DNA of 64,000 nucleotides from Archilochus colubris (taxonomy: Eukaryota > Chordata > Aves > Apodiformes > Trochilidae), in the NCBI GenBank assembly GCA_023079485.1, contig CM041109.1:372001-436000 (forward strand), read 5' to 3'. A program made the translations under genes and the position numbers. The notes under the pieces are model-generated. The model did no database searches. It was not told the DNA's origin and was given only the letters and a program-made list of their open reading frames with translations. Positions 25,459 to 40,995 of the stretch are shown here, in pieces (the stretch's first letter is position 1; every line of letters begins with the position of its first letter).

Positions 25459-25943
25459 TGATGGCGTCACCGTCTCCAGCACAACCAGACAGCACGTGGG
25501 AGAGGCAGCTTTAAAGCGGCAGAGCCCCTGACACCGCTCCAACCCCCCCCAACACCCCCCCAGAGACCCCCGCCCCAAATCACCCCTTGGCCCCGGGGAG
25601 GGTTTCCCGATGCGTCCTTCCCAGCAGAGGGAAGTGGGGGTGCAGCAGTTTGGGGGGGAAATGAGGGTGTTGGGGTTTTTTTCCTTCTCTTCTGCACCAA
25701 GGTTTAGGTGGGGATGGGAAAGGATTTTGCTTCCAGGTCTGGGGCTGCACCTCCCCCTCCCCTCTCCTTCCTGTGCTCTGCTCTCTAAACCCACCCCAGC
25801 TGCACCTTGTGAGCCCCCAGACCCAGCTCCAGAAGCCAAATTCTTGGTGGTTTCTTTTTTCTTTCCCACCTGCCAGTCCTGGTGCCTATAAAGGGATTAG
25901 CAGCCCAGCTGGGTGCAGGCTGGGGACAGGGTCTGCTGGTAGG

Positions 25944-26325
25944 GAATCACAGAACCATGGAAGGGTTTGGCTCTTAAAGCCCCCCCAGTACTCCCCTTGC
26001 CATGGGCAGGGACCCCTCCCGCAGCCCAGGGGGCTCCAAGCCCCATCCAACCTCCAACATTCCCAGGGATGGGGCAGCCACAGCTTCTGGGGGTGACCTG
26101 GGGCTCAGCACCCTCACCCCAAAGAATTTCTCCCTCCCTCCCTCCCTCCCCAAGATCTCCTCTCCATCTCCCCTCTTGCAGCTGGAAACCCTTCCCCCTC
26201 ATCCCATCCCTCCAGGCCCTTGTCCCAAGTCCCTCCCCAGCTTTCCTGGATCCCTTCAGGCACTGGGAGATGCTCTGAGGTCTCCCCAGAACCTTCTCTT
26301 CTCCAGGCTGAACACCCCCAAACCC
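25944..26325 (-). mobile_element. CR1 LINE fragment with unexpanded seed
   Basis: Inverted copy of the array-prone subfamily. The site reads CCTTCTCTTCTCCAGGCTGA, so no array. Confidence 0.88.
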
Positions 26326-27544
26326 TGGTAAGCTCCAGACTTCTGTGACCCATGGGGTGCAGTGAGTTTTTCAAGTTTCCAGGTGCCTGCTCAGCATTTC
26401 TGCTCCTGCCCAGCCCTGCAGGACATCACTTTACCCCCAGCTCCAGGCTTCAGGATGGGTTAGAACAGGGACGCCCCCCCCTCCTCCCCAGCCCCCAAAT
26501 CTGAGCTGCTTCCTCTCTGTGCCCGCTCTGGGGATTATTTTTGTCCCTTCCCTTCTACTCCTTGTGCCAAAGCACACGTGGGGTTGGAGAACACCGTGGT
26601 GTTTGCTTTCTGATTGCTTCCTTCCCACCCATAACCTTTTGCCTTCAAACAGGATTCACCCTGATCCTCGACCCAAGGCCGGGCAGCCCGGGCACCGTGC
26701 CACCAGCACTGGCACCACGAGGCTCCTGGGGGACACAGATTCCTGGCTCTGACCCTGATTGGGATGAGATGCTGAGTGCCAACGTGCTGCCCTTCACCTC
26801 CCTGCTGGGCACTTTCCCAGGGCACCAACTCGCAGCCCCATCCCATCTCAAGACTCCTTCCCCCCCCCCCTTTTCTCCAGCATCCTCCATCCCCTCTGCG
26901 CCAGCACCGCAGCCAAAGCCGAAGGCAGACAGATGGATGAGTGGGAACTATCACAGCAAGCCCTCCAACAGGAGCCACCAACAGAGAGGGGGGAAAATAT
27001 TTGACAAAAAAAAGCCAAAAAAAGAAAAAAAAAAAAAAAACAACCAGAAAAATAAACCAAACCCAAACCCAAGGCTCAGAAGGCAGCCACCGCCCGCGGC
27101 GTCCTGGCCAAAATCCCACAGACTGTGGCTGAGAGAGGAACTGAGTCAGGGCCACCCCTTGGTGGGGGACAGGCAGTGGCAGCCTTGCAGGAGTGTCCCC
27201 AAGGCCAGCACCGGACCTGGTGTGGGCACAACTTGTCCTCATCCTCTGTGTCACCCTTCTCGGGGCACAATGGCACAGGGACAGTGACACCTCCTTGAGT
27301 GGTGCTGCTGGGTCTGGCTGGAGGCTTGGATCAGGCTCAAGGTGGCCAAACAACTGGCCCTGAGAAGCTGGGTTTGGAAAGGGGGGGTAGGAACCCACTG
27401 CTGTCCCAAAACCTTGGGCCTGGCTGCCACTGGTCAGGACTGGTTGGCAGCCACCCCATCCCAGTGCTGTGAGTGGGACCTGAACACCACTGCTCGTGCT
27501 CCCTGAGGAACCCAGTGGGGCCAAACCATGACAGGAAATAAAAT
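26326..27544. other. unique non-coding sequence
   Basis: No exon recognised. A-rich run at 27007-27040. A 329-codon minus-strand frame has no recognisable domain. Confidence 0.55.
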
Positions 27545-27840
27545 CATGAAATCCTGGAATGGTTTAGGTTGGAAAAGCCCTTTCAGATCAGCCAGCCCAA
27601 CCCTTCCCCCAAGCACTGCCAAAGCCACCCCATGTCCCTCATCCCCACATCTCCAGGGCTCTGAAACCCCTCCAGGGATGATGGGGACCTGGGCCAGGCC
27701 CTGACAACCCTTTCTAGGGAGAAATTGTTCCCGATTTCCACTAAACCTTCCCTGGCACAGCTTGAGGCCATTCCTCTTGTCCCTCTTATTCCTTGGGAGC
27801 AGAGCCCGACCCCCCCTGGCTCCAACCTCCTCTTAGGGGA
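27545..27840 (-). mobile_element. CR1-type LINE fragment, second subtype
   Basis: Inverted counterpart of 24235-24520: GGTTGGAAAAGCCCTTTCAG, then CATCTCCAGGGCTCTGAAAC and CCCTGACAACCCTTTC. Confidence 0.82.
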
Positions 27841-29107
27841 TTGCAGAGAAATTCCTAAAAGGTTCTGCAGGCAGCAGATGGAGTCAGGGCTTGGCTCAGC
27901 CCATGCTGGGGACATTTCTGCACTGAGGGCCTCAACAAGGCCAAGAGCAGCTCCTGGGCAGAGCTGGCAGAGCCAGAGCATCCCCCAGCTCCCTGTTTGG
28001 GGGAGGGGGTGTGGGGTTTTTTTGTCTTTTAGCACCCCTGAGGGCGAAGCCCAGCACCCAATTTGTCAGTTCACCCAGGCTGTGAAAACGCCTTTCTCAG
28101 AAGAAAAAAACAAACCCAAAACCCTGTGGAGCATCTGACAGTGTTTTTTTCCTTCCAAACCTGCTCCTGGTCCATCTCCTCCTGCTTGGGATCAGCCCAA
28201 TTTTAAAGACCAAACCCTTCAGGTCCTGCTGAATCAGAGCAGCTCAGGGCTCTGCATCCTAGAGAAAGCCAAGAGCTGGGTTTTTGCAGGCAGGATCCCT
28301 TTTGGGGGACACGACCACGTCCCTAAATCCCTCCTTGGGACATTTCTCTGCAATCCCTGCACACACCCCCGGCCTTAATGAAAGGGCCCAGCACCTTTCC
28401 CATCACCCAGCCAGTTCAACCGGCACAAACTGAGCCCAGCACACAAAAAAAAACCTCTCCTGGGTGAGGTCCTTATCACCCGTGACTCAAAGCACCCTCC
28501 CAGCCCTGGCTTCCACCCCTCCCACCCAGCCTGGCTGCGGATGGGTGGTCCCGGGGGGGGTGGGGGGTGTTTGCAGCAGGGATTCATCCCTGTGTGCCAC
28601 GGGGAAAAAACAAACAAACAAAACAAAAAAACCCTGGAGTCCCCCGGCCTTGGTCCTGGGGAGCCCTCTCTGCTGCTCTCCCGTTTTTCCCGTCTCCTCC
28701 CCGCGTAATCCCCGCTCCCTCCCGACGTCCTCCGCACCCGCTTAATGCGGAGCCTTGGCCAGGAGCCACGAGGCAGGACCCGCACCTCTCCGCTTACCCA
28801 CGCGTGTCTCAGCCCTTTGCCTTTCTCTGCCACGAGGGTGCGGGGGGAGAAATAGGAATGGGAGCCCCGTCTGGGGAGCGGGCAGGACCTGGGGTGCCCC
28901 AAATGAGGACACGCAGCTCACCCTGAGCCTGGGGCTGCTCCCCATTCCTCAGCCCTTTCCTCAGGGTCCCGGTGCTCCCGCAGCACCCAGCCCGGATCCC
29001 TTTCCCCGTGGGCTCCTGGGCACTCCAAGAAGATCTTGCTGTGAGCTCCCATGGCACCCATGGAGAAACATCCGGGCTGAGCCTGCTCTCTCACAGCCAG
29101 GATTATT
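27841..29107. other. unique non-coding sequence
   Basis: No coding or RNA gene recognised. A CpG-containing patch lies around 28680-28860. Confidence 0.55.
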
Positions 29108-29790
<683 letters not shown>

Positions 29791-31384
29791 CAGAGGGGCT
29801 CCAGCCTTGGAGCTGTGGTTGCAGCCCCTTCCCATCCCTGTGCCCTGGGCACCCCCACCACCCCCTCCCCCAAGTCCCTTTTTGTTCCCTCCCACAAAAA
29901 AGCCTCCAGAAGAAAAAAAATTGGGAAGGGTTGGTGGGCAGGCCAGCATAACCCCAAGGCCCTACACCCCAAGGGGCTGAGAGGCCCCCCAGCTCCAGGC
30001 CTCCCCTTCCAGGTGATGGGTGGGGACCCAGCAGAGCAGGGATTTAATCCCCATCCCACCCTATCTGGGGATGTTATTCCTGGAACCCACCCATGGTAGC
30101 ATCCAAACCATAATCTGGCTCATCCACGGGTGTCCCCTGCTTATTTTGGGGTAGAAGCCTCCAACATGGTGCCCAAACTGGTCCTTTCCTCACTGCATCC
30201 TCGGACCTCACCCAGCCCAGGCTGCTGAGCTCTTCCAAGACCCAGAACACCATAAAAAGCTACCAAAGAACTTCTTCCAAGTAAAAGAGCTTCCCCAAGC
30301 CCAGCCACACATTGCTGCATCCACTCCCACCCCCCAGCACCCTCTCTCTGCCCCCCTGGCACCCACTGAGCTGTCGGGAGGGAGTTTTGGGACACGGAGG
30401 ACATTTTGTTCCTTGCTCTCCCCTTAAATTATCCTGCCACATATAGGAGATCTCTCACACTATTTTTAGGCTTGTTTAATTATTGAGGAAGAGTTTTGAA
30501 GGATCTCTTGAAGGCAAGGAGATGAGCACCCGCGGGTGCTCGCCAGATTTCTCCTCAGGGCTGCTCAGCCCTGGAAAACGGGGTCAAAATCCTCCTTGGC
30601 CATGAAAATCCTGCCCCCCCAGCACCTTCCCAGCCTTCCTTTGCCTGTGCGAATGGGAATGGCCCTGGGAGGAATGGAGTTGGGCTTGGAACTCAACCCT
30701 GGTGCTGTGGTCACGGCCAAAACCACCCCAAGTGTCCCAGGAGAGCAGCTCAGGGGACAAACCCCCTCCCCAGAATGTCACTGCCAGCACCAGGGACCCT
30801 GTGGCCTGAGCCACCAGAGTGGGAAACACTGGGGCCCAGCTAGCAGGGATGTACGTGGCCCAAAATTCACCATTTTTAACTAAACCAGGACTTTTCTTGC
30901 TGATAAAATGACCTTATTCTCAGCTCAATGAGTGGAATTGTGGTGGCAGATTTTTTATTTTTATTTTTATTTTTAAACCACCTCTTTTCATGTTTCCACT
31001 GACAAAAAGCCAAACAGAGGATGGCCTTTATTGGAGATGAAAGTGTTCTGGTCAACTTGAAGTCTGCTGAGATTTCAGCAATATAATACATCAAGAAGGA
31101 AGAGCCAGAGACTCAACTGGCATCACCCACCGTGGACTTATCGTCTCCAGCTTTGCCCTGTTCCCCTATTCCTACCTTCCAGCAACCTGGAAACCTTGAG
31201 GAAAACATTGATTTCCCCAAAATTCACTTCCACTGACTGAGAAAAGGGGCTGCACAGGGGATGCTCTTGGTGCTTTGCATGGAAACAAGACAGAGAATCC
31301 TGTGCTGGCTCAGTTCATCCTCCCCCTCTCAACCAGATTGAGCACAAAGGTGAAGGTGTTGATTTTAATAGTGCAGAGCAGAGA
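29791..31384. other. unique non-coding sequence
   Basis: Nothing recognised as a gene. Short ATTTTT run at 30950-30975. Confidence 0.55.
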
Positions 31385-32125
<741 letters not shown>

Positions 32126-33374
32126 GGTACCATGAGCTGACACAAAAATGATTCCTCTCTAGAAGAGACCCCAGGGAAGGACACCTGGGAACCTCAGCTC
32201 CATCATCCCCTCTGCAGGGAGCACCTTTAGTCCCAACCCCTCAAAGCCCCTCTACTGCAGACCCCCCAGGTGGGTCTGTCCCCAGGGTGCTCGCTGGGTG
32301 CTGCCACACTCTCAGGGTGCCCCAAAAAGCATCCCAACCCCATTGCTGCAACACAGGGAGGGGGGTTGGAGGGGCTGGGCCGGGCATCCCAAGGCAGAGC
32401 TGCTCCCTTGGGGCTGGGAGAAGGGGGGGGGGGTGAAGTTGTCAGCCCCCTGCTCCTTAACACCCTGACAAGCTTATAACTATTTCATTTGTTACACTGT
32501 GAACCTTTTTAAATTAATGAACAGAAGGTTGTCACGGTTGCTGTGGCAACGACACGTTGCCATGGCAACGGCAGCGATGCAGAGCCTGCTGAGTGTAATC
32601 AGGGGTCAGGCTAAGGATGGAGCTGGGATGCGTGGAGGGGGGGGGGGGGGTGTGGGTTGTGGGGAGGGGGCAGTGAGCTCTGCTACTCCCAACCCCCAAA
32701 ACCAACCCCCGGGGGGGGCAAAACCACCCCTGCACCCCCCCTACCCCAGCAGCACCTTCAGCACCACCCCCAGCTCTGAGCCCCCCTGACCCCTTTACAA
32801 AGTGGGACCCCCAACCCTCAGAGCCCCCCCCACTCCAACCCTTTCCTCTCTTTTCCACCCTTTTCCCTCTTTTCCATCCTTTTCCCTCCTTCCCACCCCC
32901 CCAGAGCTCTTTCCAGCTCTCCAGCACCCCCACAGCTCCCAGCTGAACCCCCACCCACAGCCCTGAGGGCCAAACCACCACCCCATGTCCCCATCCCAAG
33001 GGACATGAGGTGGGTTGGGAGCATCCTGCCTGCTTCTCTATTCCCACCAGGAAGGGGCCAAGGATCAGGACCCCTCCTCCAGCCCTGCCCTGTTCCATCC
33101 CCACCCTGCCCCTGAGTTGGAGCAGGGGAAATGTTGGCAGCTGCAAAGCTCCTCAGCTGCATTTCTTTCCCTCCTGCTAGCAAAGGGTGGGGAGGGAGGG
33201 GGCAAGAGAAACACCCTAAAAAAAAAAAACAAACCCAAAAAACTCCCTGGAATTTGGAGCAGAAAATAAAATAAAATAAAATAAAATAAAACACTTTTGC
33301 AAGGTCTGCAGGCAAAGGGGATTTGGACTCCTCCTTGTGAGCTCAGGCAAAAGGAGGAACAAGTTTCCAGCTTC
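32126..33374. other. unique sequence with RFX-type motifs
   Basis: No coding exon recognised. Two X-box-like palindromes at 32537-32569, long C and G runs, and an AAAAT run at 33265-33294. Confidence 0.55.
32537..32569. promoter_or_regulatory. paired RFX X-box-like palindromes
   Basis: GTTGCTGTGGCAAC at 32537-32550 and the perfect palindrome GTTGCCATGGCAAC at 32556-32569, 19 bases apart start to start, about two helical turns. RFX factors bind this motif, often at ciliary gene promoters. No adjacent gene is visible. Confidence 0.5.
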
Positions 33375-34340
<966 letters not shown>

Positions 34341-34680
34341 CACGTTTCACCCCAACCTCCATCCCCTCTCCAGGGTGCAGCTGGATGTGGCTCCCACATC
34401 CAGGGACGTCACCCAGCAGGTGGGGGGGGGCTGGGGGGTCCCTGGGGGGTCCCAAGGGAATGGGGTGAAGGGAGAAGGGGGGAACCCATCCCCTCCCTGC
34501 CCCAACACCTTCCCCAGAGCAAAGCCCAGGGGTGTGAGCAGCAGGAAAATGGGGTGGGGAAGGGAAGTTTTAGGGTTGGAGATTTCCCCGTCCCCAAGGT
34601 CCCCCTGGAGCATCCCAGGGCTGGGGGCACCAGGTCCCTTTCCAGCCCTGCCTGATGCTCGATGGAAAAAGAAAGAAAAT
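34341..34680. other. unique non-coding sequence
   Basis: No feature recognised. Confidence 0.5.
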
Positions 34681-35000
34681 AAAAATATATATATAATAGA
34701 TGTGTATTTTTAGACACGGGAATTGCGTTTTAAATGAAATATAATAAATAGAATAATATTTAATATTATTAATATTAATATAATTAATCTATTAATATAT
34801 TATATATTAATAGATTATATATAGTGCAATATATATAATAATATATAATATTATAATAATAATATTTATATAATAATATATAGCATATAACTATTATTAT
34901 AATTAATATTATTAATGGTACTCTAATAATATTTAAATAATAATGTTATTTAAATAATAATTTAAATAAATATAATAATTCCATATATTTCTATGTGACT
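34680..35000. repeat. AT-rich tract of TAATAT/TTAAAT words
   Basis: About 320 bases almost without G or C. Irregular, with many short inverted repeats. Confidence 0.9.
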
Positions 35001-35214
35001 TTTGTAGGGTTTTATATTCACACACATACTCTAAAACAATTCTAAAACTCCTCCAAACCAGCTCAGTCCCATTCCCTTCTGGGAAAAATTCCCATTTTTT
35101 CCTCTCCCTCCCTCCCTCAATCTCCTTTTTCCATGGGAATTGGAAAGGAGAAGAGTTATTAAATGAATGAAAGTGAAGGGATAATAATGAAAGTAATGGA
35201 AATAATGGAAATAA

Positions 35215-35281
35215 TAGAAGTAAAAATAAAAATAGAAATAAAAATAGAAATAGAAATAATAATAATAATAATAATAATATG

Positions 35282-35352
<71 letters not shown>

Positions 35353-35370
35353 CCAGATATAATAATAATA
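35215..35370. repeat. (AAT)n microsatellite with AAAATA start
   Basis: AAAATAGAAATA units pass into about 36 AAT triplets (35255-35351). Confidence 0.95.
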
Positions 35371-36089
35371 CTAACCCCCCAGATTTGTCCCCAAGAGGCC
35401 AAGGGGGGAAGGAGGTGATGTCGGAGCCTCCCTCCTGCTGGAAAAGACCTCTTCCCATCCCTTATCCCTATCCCTATCCCCCATCCCCACCTCTTCCCTC
35501 CTCTCTTCTCTTCCTCCCCAGACTTGATTTCCTTCACCTAATTACCTGCAAACCTTTTTTCCCTTCCTCCAATCAGCCTGGAGCAGACTTTCTCAGGATA
35601 ATTGTGCTGAGCCCTCATCACCCTCCTCACCTCCATCCCTCCAACATTCCCAGTTTTTCTCTCAACTCATCTCCTGCCTTCCTTGGTTTAATTATCCCAA
35701 GGCTCTGGTGAGTTCTTTAATTGCTTCCTCAGCTGGCACCCGGATCTGGAAGCTCCCAGAGCATCTAGGATGGGAGCCTGGGCTCAGCTTCCCTCCTCTA
35801 CCCTATTTCCAGGGAATAAACTTGCTCCAGGTTTGAGCCCAGAGGGAAAAAAAAACCAAAACTGCTTAAAAAAAAAAATTCTCAGAAATTAAGAACTCGC
35901 AGCTACTTTTAGCTGGAGGTGCCAGACCTGGAGATGCTTCCCTGCAGCCTGCCATGAACTTTCCCCACTCGAGGGCAAACTCAGCTTTAGGTGGGAATTC
36001 AGCCAGGCTGGAAAATAACCCATGAAATCCAACCCCGTGCTCCAGGTCCCCACAGAGCTTGGATGATCCAGATGGGACCCCTTTTCCTC
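35371..36089. other. unique non-coding sequence
   Basis: No gene recognised. Confidence 0.5.
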
Positions 36090-36375
36090 CCATCCCATCC
36101 CATCCCATCCCATCCCATCCCATCCCATCCCTGCATCCCAGTTGGGACCCTTTTCCTCCCACCTCATCCCTGCATCCCAGCTGGGACCCTTTTCCTCTCA
36201 TCCCATCCCATCCCATCCCATCCCATCCCATCCCATCCCATCCCATCCCATCCCTGCATCCCAGCTGGGACCCTTTTCCTCTCATCCCATCCCATCCCAT
36301 CCCATCCCATCCCATCCCATCCCATCCCATCCCTGCATCCCAGCCGGAACCCTTTTCCTCCCCTCCCATCCCTGC
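36090..36375. repeat. (ATCCC)n within a longer TGCATCCCAGCTGGGACCC repeat
   Basis: Blocks of 5-12 ATCCC pentamers separated by copies of CTGCATCCCAGCTGGGACCC and TTTTCCTCTC, about five higher-order units. Confidence 0.93.
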
Positions 36376-37909
36376 ATCCCAGCTGGGGATTGGGTTTAGT
36401 GGCTCCTCTCCCCCTTTTCTCCTTACCTCCCCCCCTCCTCTGCTTTCCCAGGATAATTAATCCTCCGATTTGGTTCCTTATCAAGTTGCTCTCAGCCTCT
36501 ATCACTTGGCAGCCCCGTCTGGGCCAGGGGACTCCTCTCTTCCCAGCCCCCACTCTGCCTGCTCATCTGGGGGCTTTCCCCCATGGGTGTAAAACCTGAT
36601 TCCTCTCTCTCATCCCTCCAGAGCCCCCCTCACTCCTGGCTGCCCCCCCATCCCTTTCCAGGGGTTTTTCCCCCCTCCCATCCCTGCAGACTCCCTAATT
36701 CCATGGATTTTTTGATCCCTTTAACAAATCCAGCCAAGATTTGGCACCTTGGCTCAGCTGCCCCCCCACCCCCACCCAGGAGAAGTCACCATAAAGCAAT
36801 TTTTTTATATTTTTTCCCTCTCTCCCCCAGCACCCAAGCTCCAAGCTGCTGCTGCTGAGCTTTGCCTGTTCCTCCCCCCTGCCTGTCCCCTGGGAAGGGT
36901 GACACAGCACCCACAGCACCCAGGGCTGGGACAGCCACCCCAGGGGTGACACTGCAGGTGTGTCTTGCAGCCCCCCCAAGTGTCACCACCACCCCCCCCA
37001 GAGGAATGTCCCCTTTCTGCCAGGACGGGGTGCACCAGTTCAACCAGTTCCCACCCAGCTGCACCCACTGGGCTGGGCACGGCGAGGGAGGGGACAGCGT
37101 GGGGACAGCCATGGGACACAGGGGATGGGGGTGGGGGTTGCAATGTCACCCCAGCAGCATTCAGCTCCATCAGTCCCTGGACAAAAAGGGACCCGAGGTG
37201 GCCACCCCGAGGTGGCTGTCACTGTCACTGTCACTGTCACTGTCACCATCACTGTCACTGTCACACAGAGCTCCCCCCAGCCCTTTCTTTCCTCCTGGGG
37301 TGAAGCACCTCTGCTGATTGAAGGGATGGAGGAGGGGAAGGGGGGAAACATTCCCAACTGGCACCCTGGAAGGATCCCAAGGCTGAGGAGGGGGTGGCAG
37401 GAGGAGGGATTGGTGGCTCTGCTTTTTGGTGGCTCTGCTTTTTGGTGGCTTTGCTTTTTTCCTTGGCACTTTCCCAGCTGGAGGTTGAGCCTTGACCTGG
37501 GGCAGCTCCCATCGTGTCCCAGCTCAGGGTTTGGAGGGGCCAGAAGTGCCCAAATCCCACCTCCCTGACCCCAAACCCTCTCTGACCTTGTGCCAGCTCC
37601 TGCCATCCCCTCTGATCCGTGGTTTCTACCCCCAGAGCTCCTTCTTGCCCCTGGACAAAGCTTCCCCTGAACGTTGACCAAGCACAAGGTCACTCCTGCC
37701 TTTGGCCTGACTCACAGCTGCTCCTCTTTCTGCTCTTCTTTCTGCTCAGGGGAAGTTCTTGGAGGGTGAAAAATCCTCCCCCTACACCCTGGGAGTCAGA
37801 TGAATCCTCAGGTCCCAGCTCCATCCCTTCACTTCTTTTCCTGCTTCCCAAGAGCTCGGCCAAGCTGGACCCAGGGATGGAAATGGTACCCCCAAAAAAG
37901 CAACCCCAT
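36376..37909. other. unique non-coding sequence
   Basis: No coding exon recognised. Small repeats: (GTCACT)n at 37216-37263 and a 17-bp TGGTGGCTCTGCTTTTT triplet at 37409-37460. Confidence 0.55.
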
Positions 37910-38020
37910 GTAGATGTGGTGCTGAGGGATCTGGTGGAGCTGGGTTCAAGCTTGGACTTGATGATCTTAAAGGTCTTTTCCAACCCAAATGGTTTGATGA
38001 TTCCAGGATTCTGGGGGGAA
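37910..38020 (+). mobile_element. CR1 3' end fragment
   Basis: Reads GATGTGGTGCTGAGGGATCT then TTGATGATCTTAAAGGTCTT and TTCCAACCCAAATGGTTTGA, a typical CR1 3' end. Confidence 0.75.
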
Positions 38021-40334
38021 TGGGGCTACGGAGGGCTGGGAGCAAAGGGAATTGGAATTGAGTCCCACCTGGCAGCAAAGACAAGAGAGCTGAGGCCTGA
38101 TCCTTGCTCCATCCCTTTGGAATGGGACAATCTCTGTGTTTTGGGACTCTGCAGAACCTCAGAAGAGCAGTGATGGGATTTCCCCTCCTGCAGCTCCCCG
38201 GGGTTTTTATCCATCTCACCCAAGGTGGCTCCAGATGTCACCAACCCCCCCTTGCTCCTGGGGTGTCAGGGTGGGGTGGGACAGACCCCATCCTCTGGTC
38301 CCTGCCCTCCCCACGGAACTGGGAGCATGTTCCCAGAAGTGAGCAGTGGGAATTTGGTGTTTATTTGCAATCCAGCTCTGAGCCCAGGACTGGGAGGAGA
38401 ATGAGGCAGCTTCCAGCTCAGGGCAGGATTTCTGCTCTGACTGAAGAGCAGCCCCAGTTGGAGCTGCAGCAATTAAAGCAGCTCATTAATTTCCTGTTTC
38501 CAACCAGTGAGATCCTGCAGCCTTCCCACTGATGTTTCTTGGCATGGAAAAGTTGGGATGGAAAGCAAAGCAGCCCCCCCCCCCCCAAAGCCTTGCCTGG
38601 CAGGAATAACTCCCAAAGCACCAAGGGTGCCCGTGTCCCCCAGGAGCTGCAGCCCCCACGGGTGAAGTCACCCACACACAGCCCCGGGGGGGTTCCTGGC
38701 CCCTGGGGGCAAAGTCTTCATCCCCCACCCCCTGATTGCTCTGCCCCAGGGATGCTGCAGGGCAGAGGCAGCTCCTGCTCTGATGGGTGGCAGCACAGGC
38801 ACAGCTCTGCCAAGAGGCTGGGAGGAGGATTTGGGGGGGGCTCTGGGAGCATTGCTAATCCCCCCCAACCCACTCGTGGCTCCTCTGCCCTGCTCACCCC
38901 ACCCCCCCTGCCCCTTGCTCCAGCAGAGGATCAGGAGCTGGGAAGGAATTCCTCCCTGCCTGCAGGATTTGGTGCACACTTAGCAGAGGAATAACTCCCA
39001 AACCAAAGGGGTGGGGGGCACCCACCCACCCACGGCATCACCCATCGACCCCACAGCGTCCCCCCAACCTCCCCCCCGGCGAGCTCCGCACCACGCTGCT
39101 GGTTTGCTCCTTTCTTCGGGACAAAAGGAAGGGGATGAGCTTGAATACACCCCAGGGAAGCCCCCCCAGGGATGAGGATAACCCGCCAGACCTTCAAACC
39201 ACTTTTCTTTCCTCATCTCAGCCCCAACTCAGAGGCTGCCCCAGCCCAGGAGTGCAGAGCAAGGGCCCGAACCCAGGTTCACCCCAAGAGATGGGTGCAA
39301 ACATCACCCCTCCACCTCCCCTTCCATCAATCCCCCTGCCCCAAACCCCACGGAACCCGAACTGAGCTCCGGCTTCTCGCCAGGGGCGCGCTGGTACCCG
39401 GGATGCTCCAGCCTGGCATCTCCTGCCGGGGGTTGCCATAGCAACGGCGAGAAACACAACAAACAGCAACAACAGGCAGCAGACAGTCGGCAAACATTCC
39501 CCTCTTATTTTCTCCCCAGTTGGGTTTGTGCTTTTTCCCCTCTTCCCACGAGGAAGCTGCTGCTCCCATCGGGAGGGAACAAAACCACCGCGTTCCCACG
39601 CGCGGGAAAAACGGCGCCATCCCCGCGGGACAAACCCCCGGGTGGGGATGTGGGGAGGTCCTCTCACCTACCTCCTGGGTGCTGCAGGGGAGATCCCGGG
39701 GTGCTGAGCAATGGGTGCAGGGAGCCCAGGAGCATCCTCAAGCAGAGGCTGCAGCCCTGGCCGGCTCTGCCCACCCTGCAGTGGGGGCGTGGGGGGTGCT
39801 GAGTGGGCTCAGCGTGGGGTTCTGAGCATCACCACGACACGTGATGCCGGCAGAGAGCAGCTCAGCAGGAATGCTGCCACCCAGCACCCAGCACCCAGCA
39901 CCCAGCACCCAGCACCCAGGTCAAGGCAGCCCTGGTTTGGGGGGGGAATCAGGACTCTCAGCAGCTGAGATGGAAAATTTCACTTTTTTTTTTAAAGTTT
40001 GACAACTTCCCAGCTTTTTTTGGGTCTGGGAGTGGAGGGGAGGGTCCTGAAAGCATCCTCTGCCTACTCCAGTGTTCTCCCAGCTCCCTCCATCTCAGCT
40101 CAGCTCACAAAACCCAGCAGGAGGGAGCAGGGCTGGAGAAATCCCAGTTGGACCCCAAGGTGCTGCAGGGGACCCCCCTGGAGCTGGACTGGGAGAAAGA
40201 TGAGCCTCAGGGAGACCCCAAATCTCCCCCATTCCTCCCAATATCCAAATAACAACTCCAGGGTGGCCAAGCACCAGGAAGCCCCCAGGAAGACCCCCGG
40301 GGAGCACCCAGCATCCAAGGGCCTCACCCAAAGG
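38021..40334. other. unique sequence with an X-box and GC-rich patch
   Basis: No coding exon recognised. Contains an RFX-type motif at 39432-39445, a CpG-containing patch at about 39580-39640 and a CACCCAG run at 39883-39919. Confidence 0.5.
39432..39445. promoter_or_regulatory. RFX X-box-like palindrome
   Basis: GTTGCCATAGCAAC, one base from the perfect palindrome, about 150 bases from a CpG-containing patch. Candidate site only. Confidence 0.4.
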
Positions 40335-40865
40335 TGAGGACACCTGGAGAGGGAGAAGGAGAAGGAGGAGGAGAAGGAGAAGGAGAAGGAGAAGGAGGAA
40401 GGAGAAGGAGAAGGAGAAGGAGAAGGAGAAGGAGAAGGAGAAGGAGAAGGAGAAGGAGAAGGAGAAGGAGAAGGAGAAGGAGAAGAAGGGAGAAGGGAGA
40501 AGGGAGAAGGGAGAAGGGAGAAGGGAGAAGGTTCTGGGGAGACCTCAGAGCACCTTCCAGTGCCTGAAGGGCTCCAGGAAAGCTGGGGAGGGACTTGGGG
40601 CAAGGGCCTGGAGGGATGGGATGAGGGGGAAGGGTTTGCAGCTGCAGGAGGGGAGATGGAGAGGAGATCTTGGGCAGGGAGGGAGAAATTCCTTGGGGTG
40701 AGGGTGCTGAGCCCCAGGTCACCCCCAGAAGCTGTGGCTGCCCCATCCCTGGGAATGTTGGAGGTTGGATGGGGCTTGGAGCCCCCTGGGCTGTGGGAGG
40801 GGTCCCTGTCCATGGCAGGGGGGGCACTGGGGGGGCTTTGCGGTTCCTCCAACCCAACCCATGGG
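40335..40865 (+). mobile_element. CR1 LINE fragment with internal hexanucleotide array
   Basis: Begins at CACCTGGAGAGGGAGAAGGA, passes through the array, and continues from GGTTCTGGGGAGACCTCAGA to the tail CCTCCAACCCAACCCATGG. Confidence 0.9.
40346..40530 (+). repeat. (GGAGAA)n then (GGGAGAA)n array inside CR1
   Basis: Hexamers change into about six 7-base AGAAGGG units towards the right end, showing a unit-length shift inside the array. Confidence 0.96.
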
Positions 40866-40995
40866 GTGAAGTCCCGCTCAGCCCCACTTTGTCCCCAGTT
40901 TCCCCACTGGGAACACCTTGGGTGGTTTTGCTGCAGGGTCACAGCCAGGACCCGCTGTCCGGGGCTGTCGGTACCCGCAGGACGCGGGGACACGC

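Larger units (their letters stand above)
24521..25943. other. unique sequence with minisatellite and GC-rich patch
   Basis: No coding exon recognised. Contains the GGGTGACATACCCAGGG array, a GC-rich patch at about 25.1-25.65 kb and a palindromic CRE. Confidence 0.55.

Noticed and set aside
26535..27524. 329-codon minus-strand frame
   Set aside because: No recognisable domain, includes a hydrophobic poly-Phe run from an A-rich tract, and no splice or promoter context.
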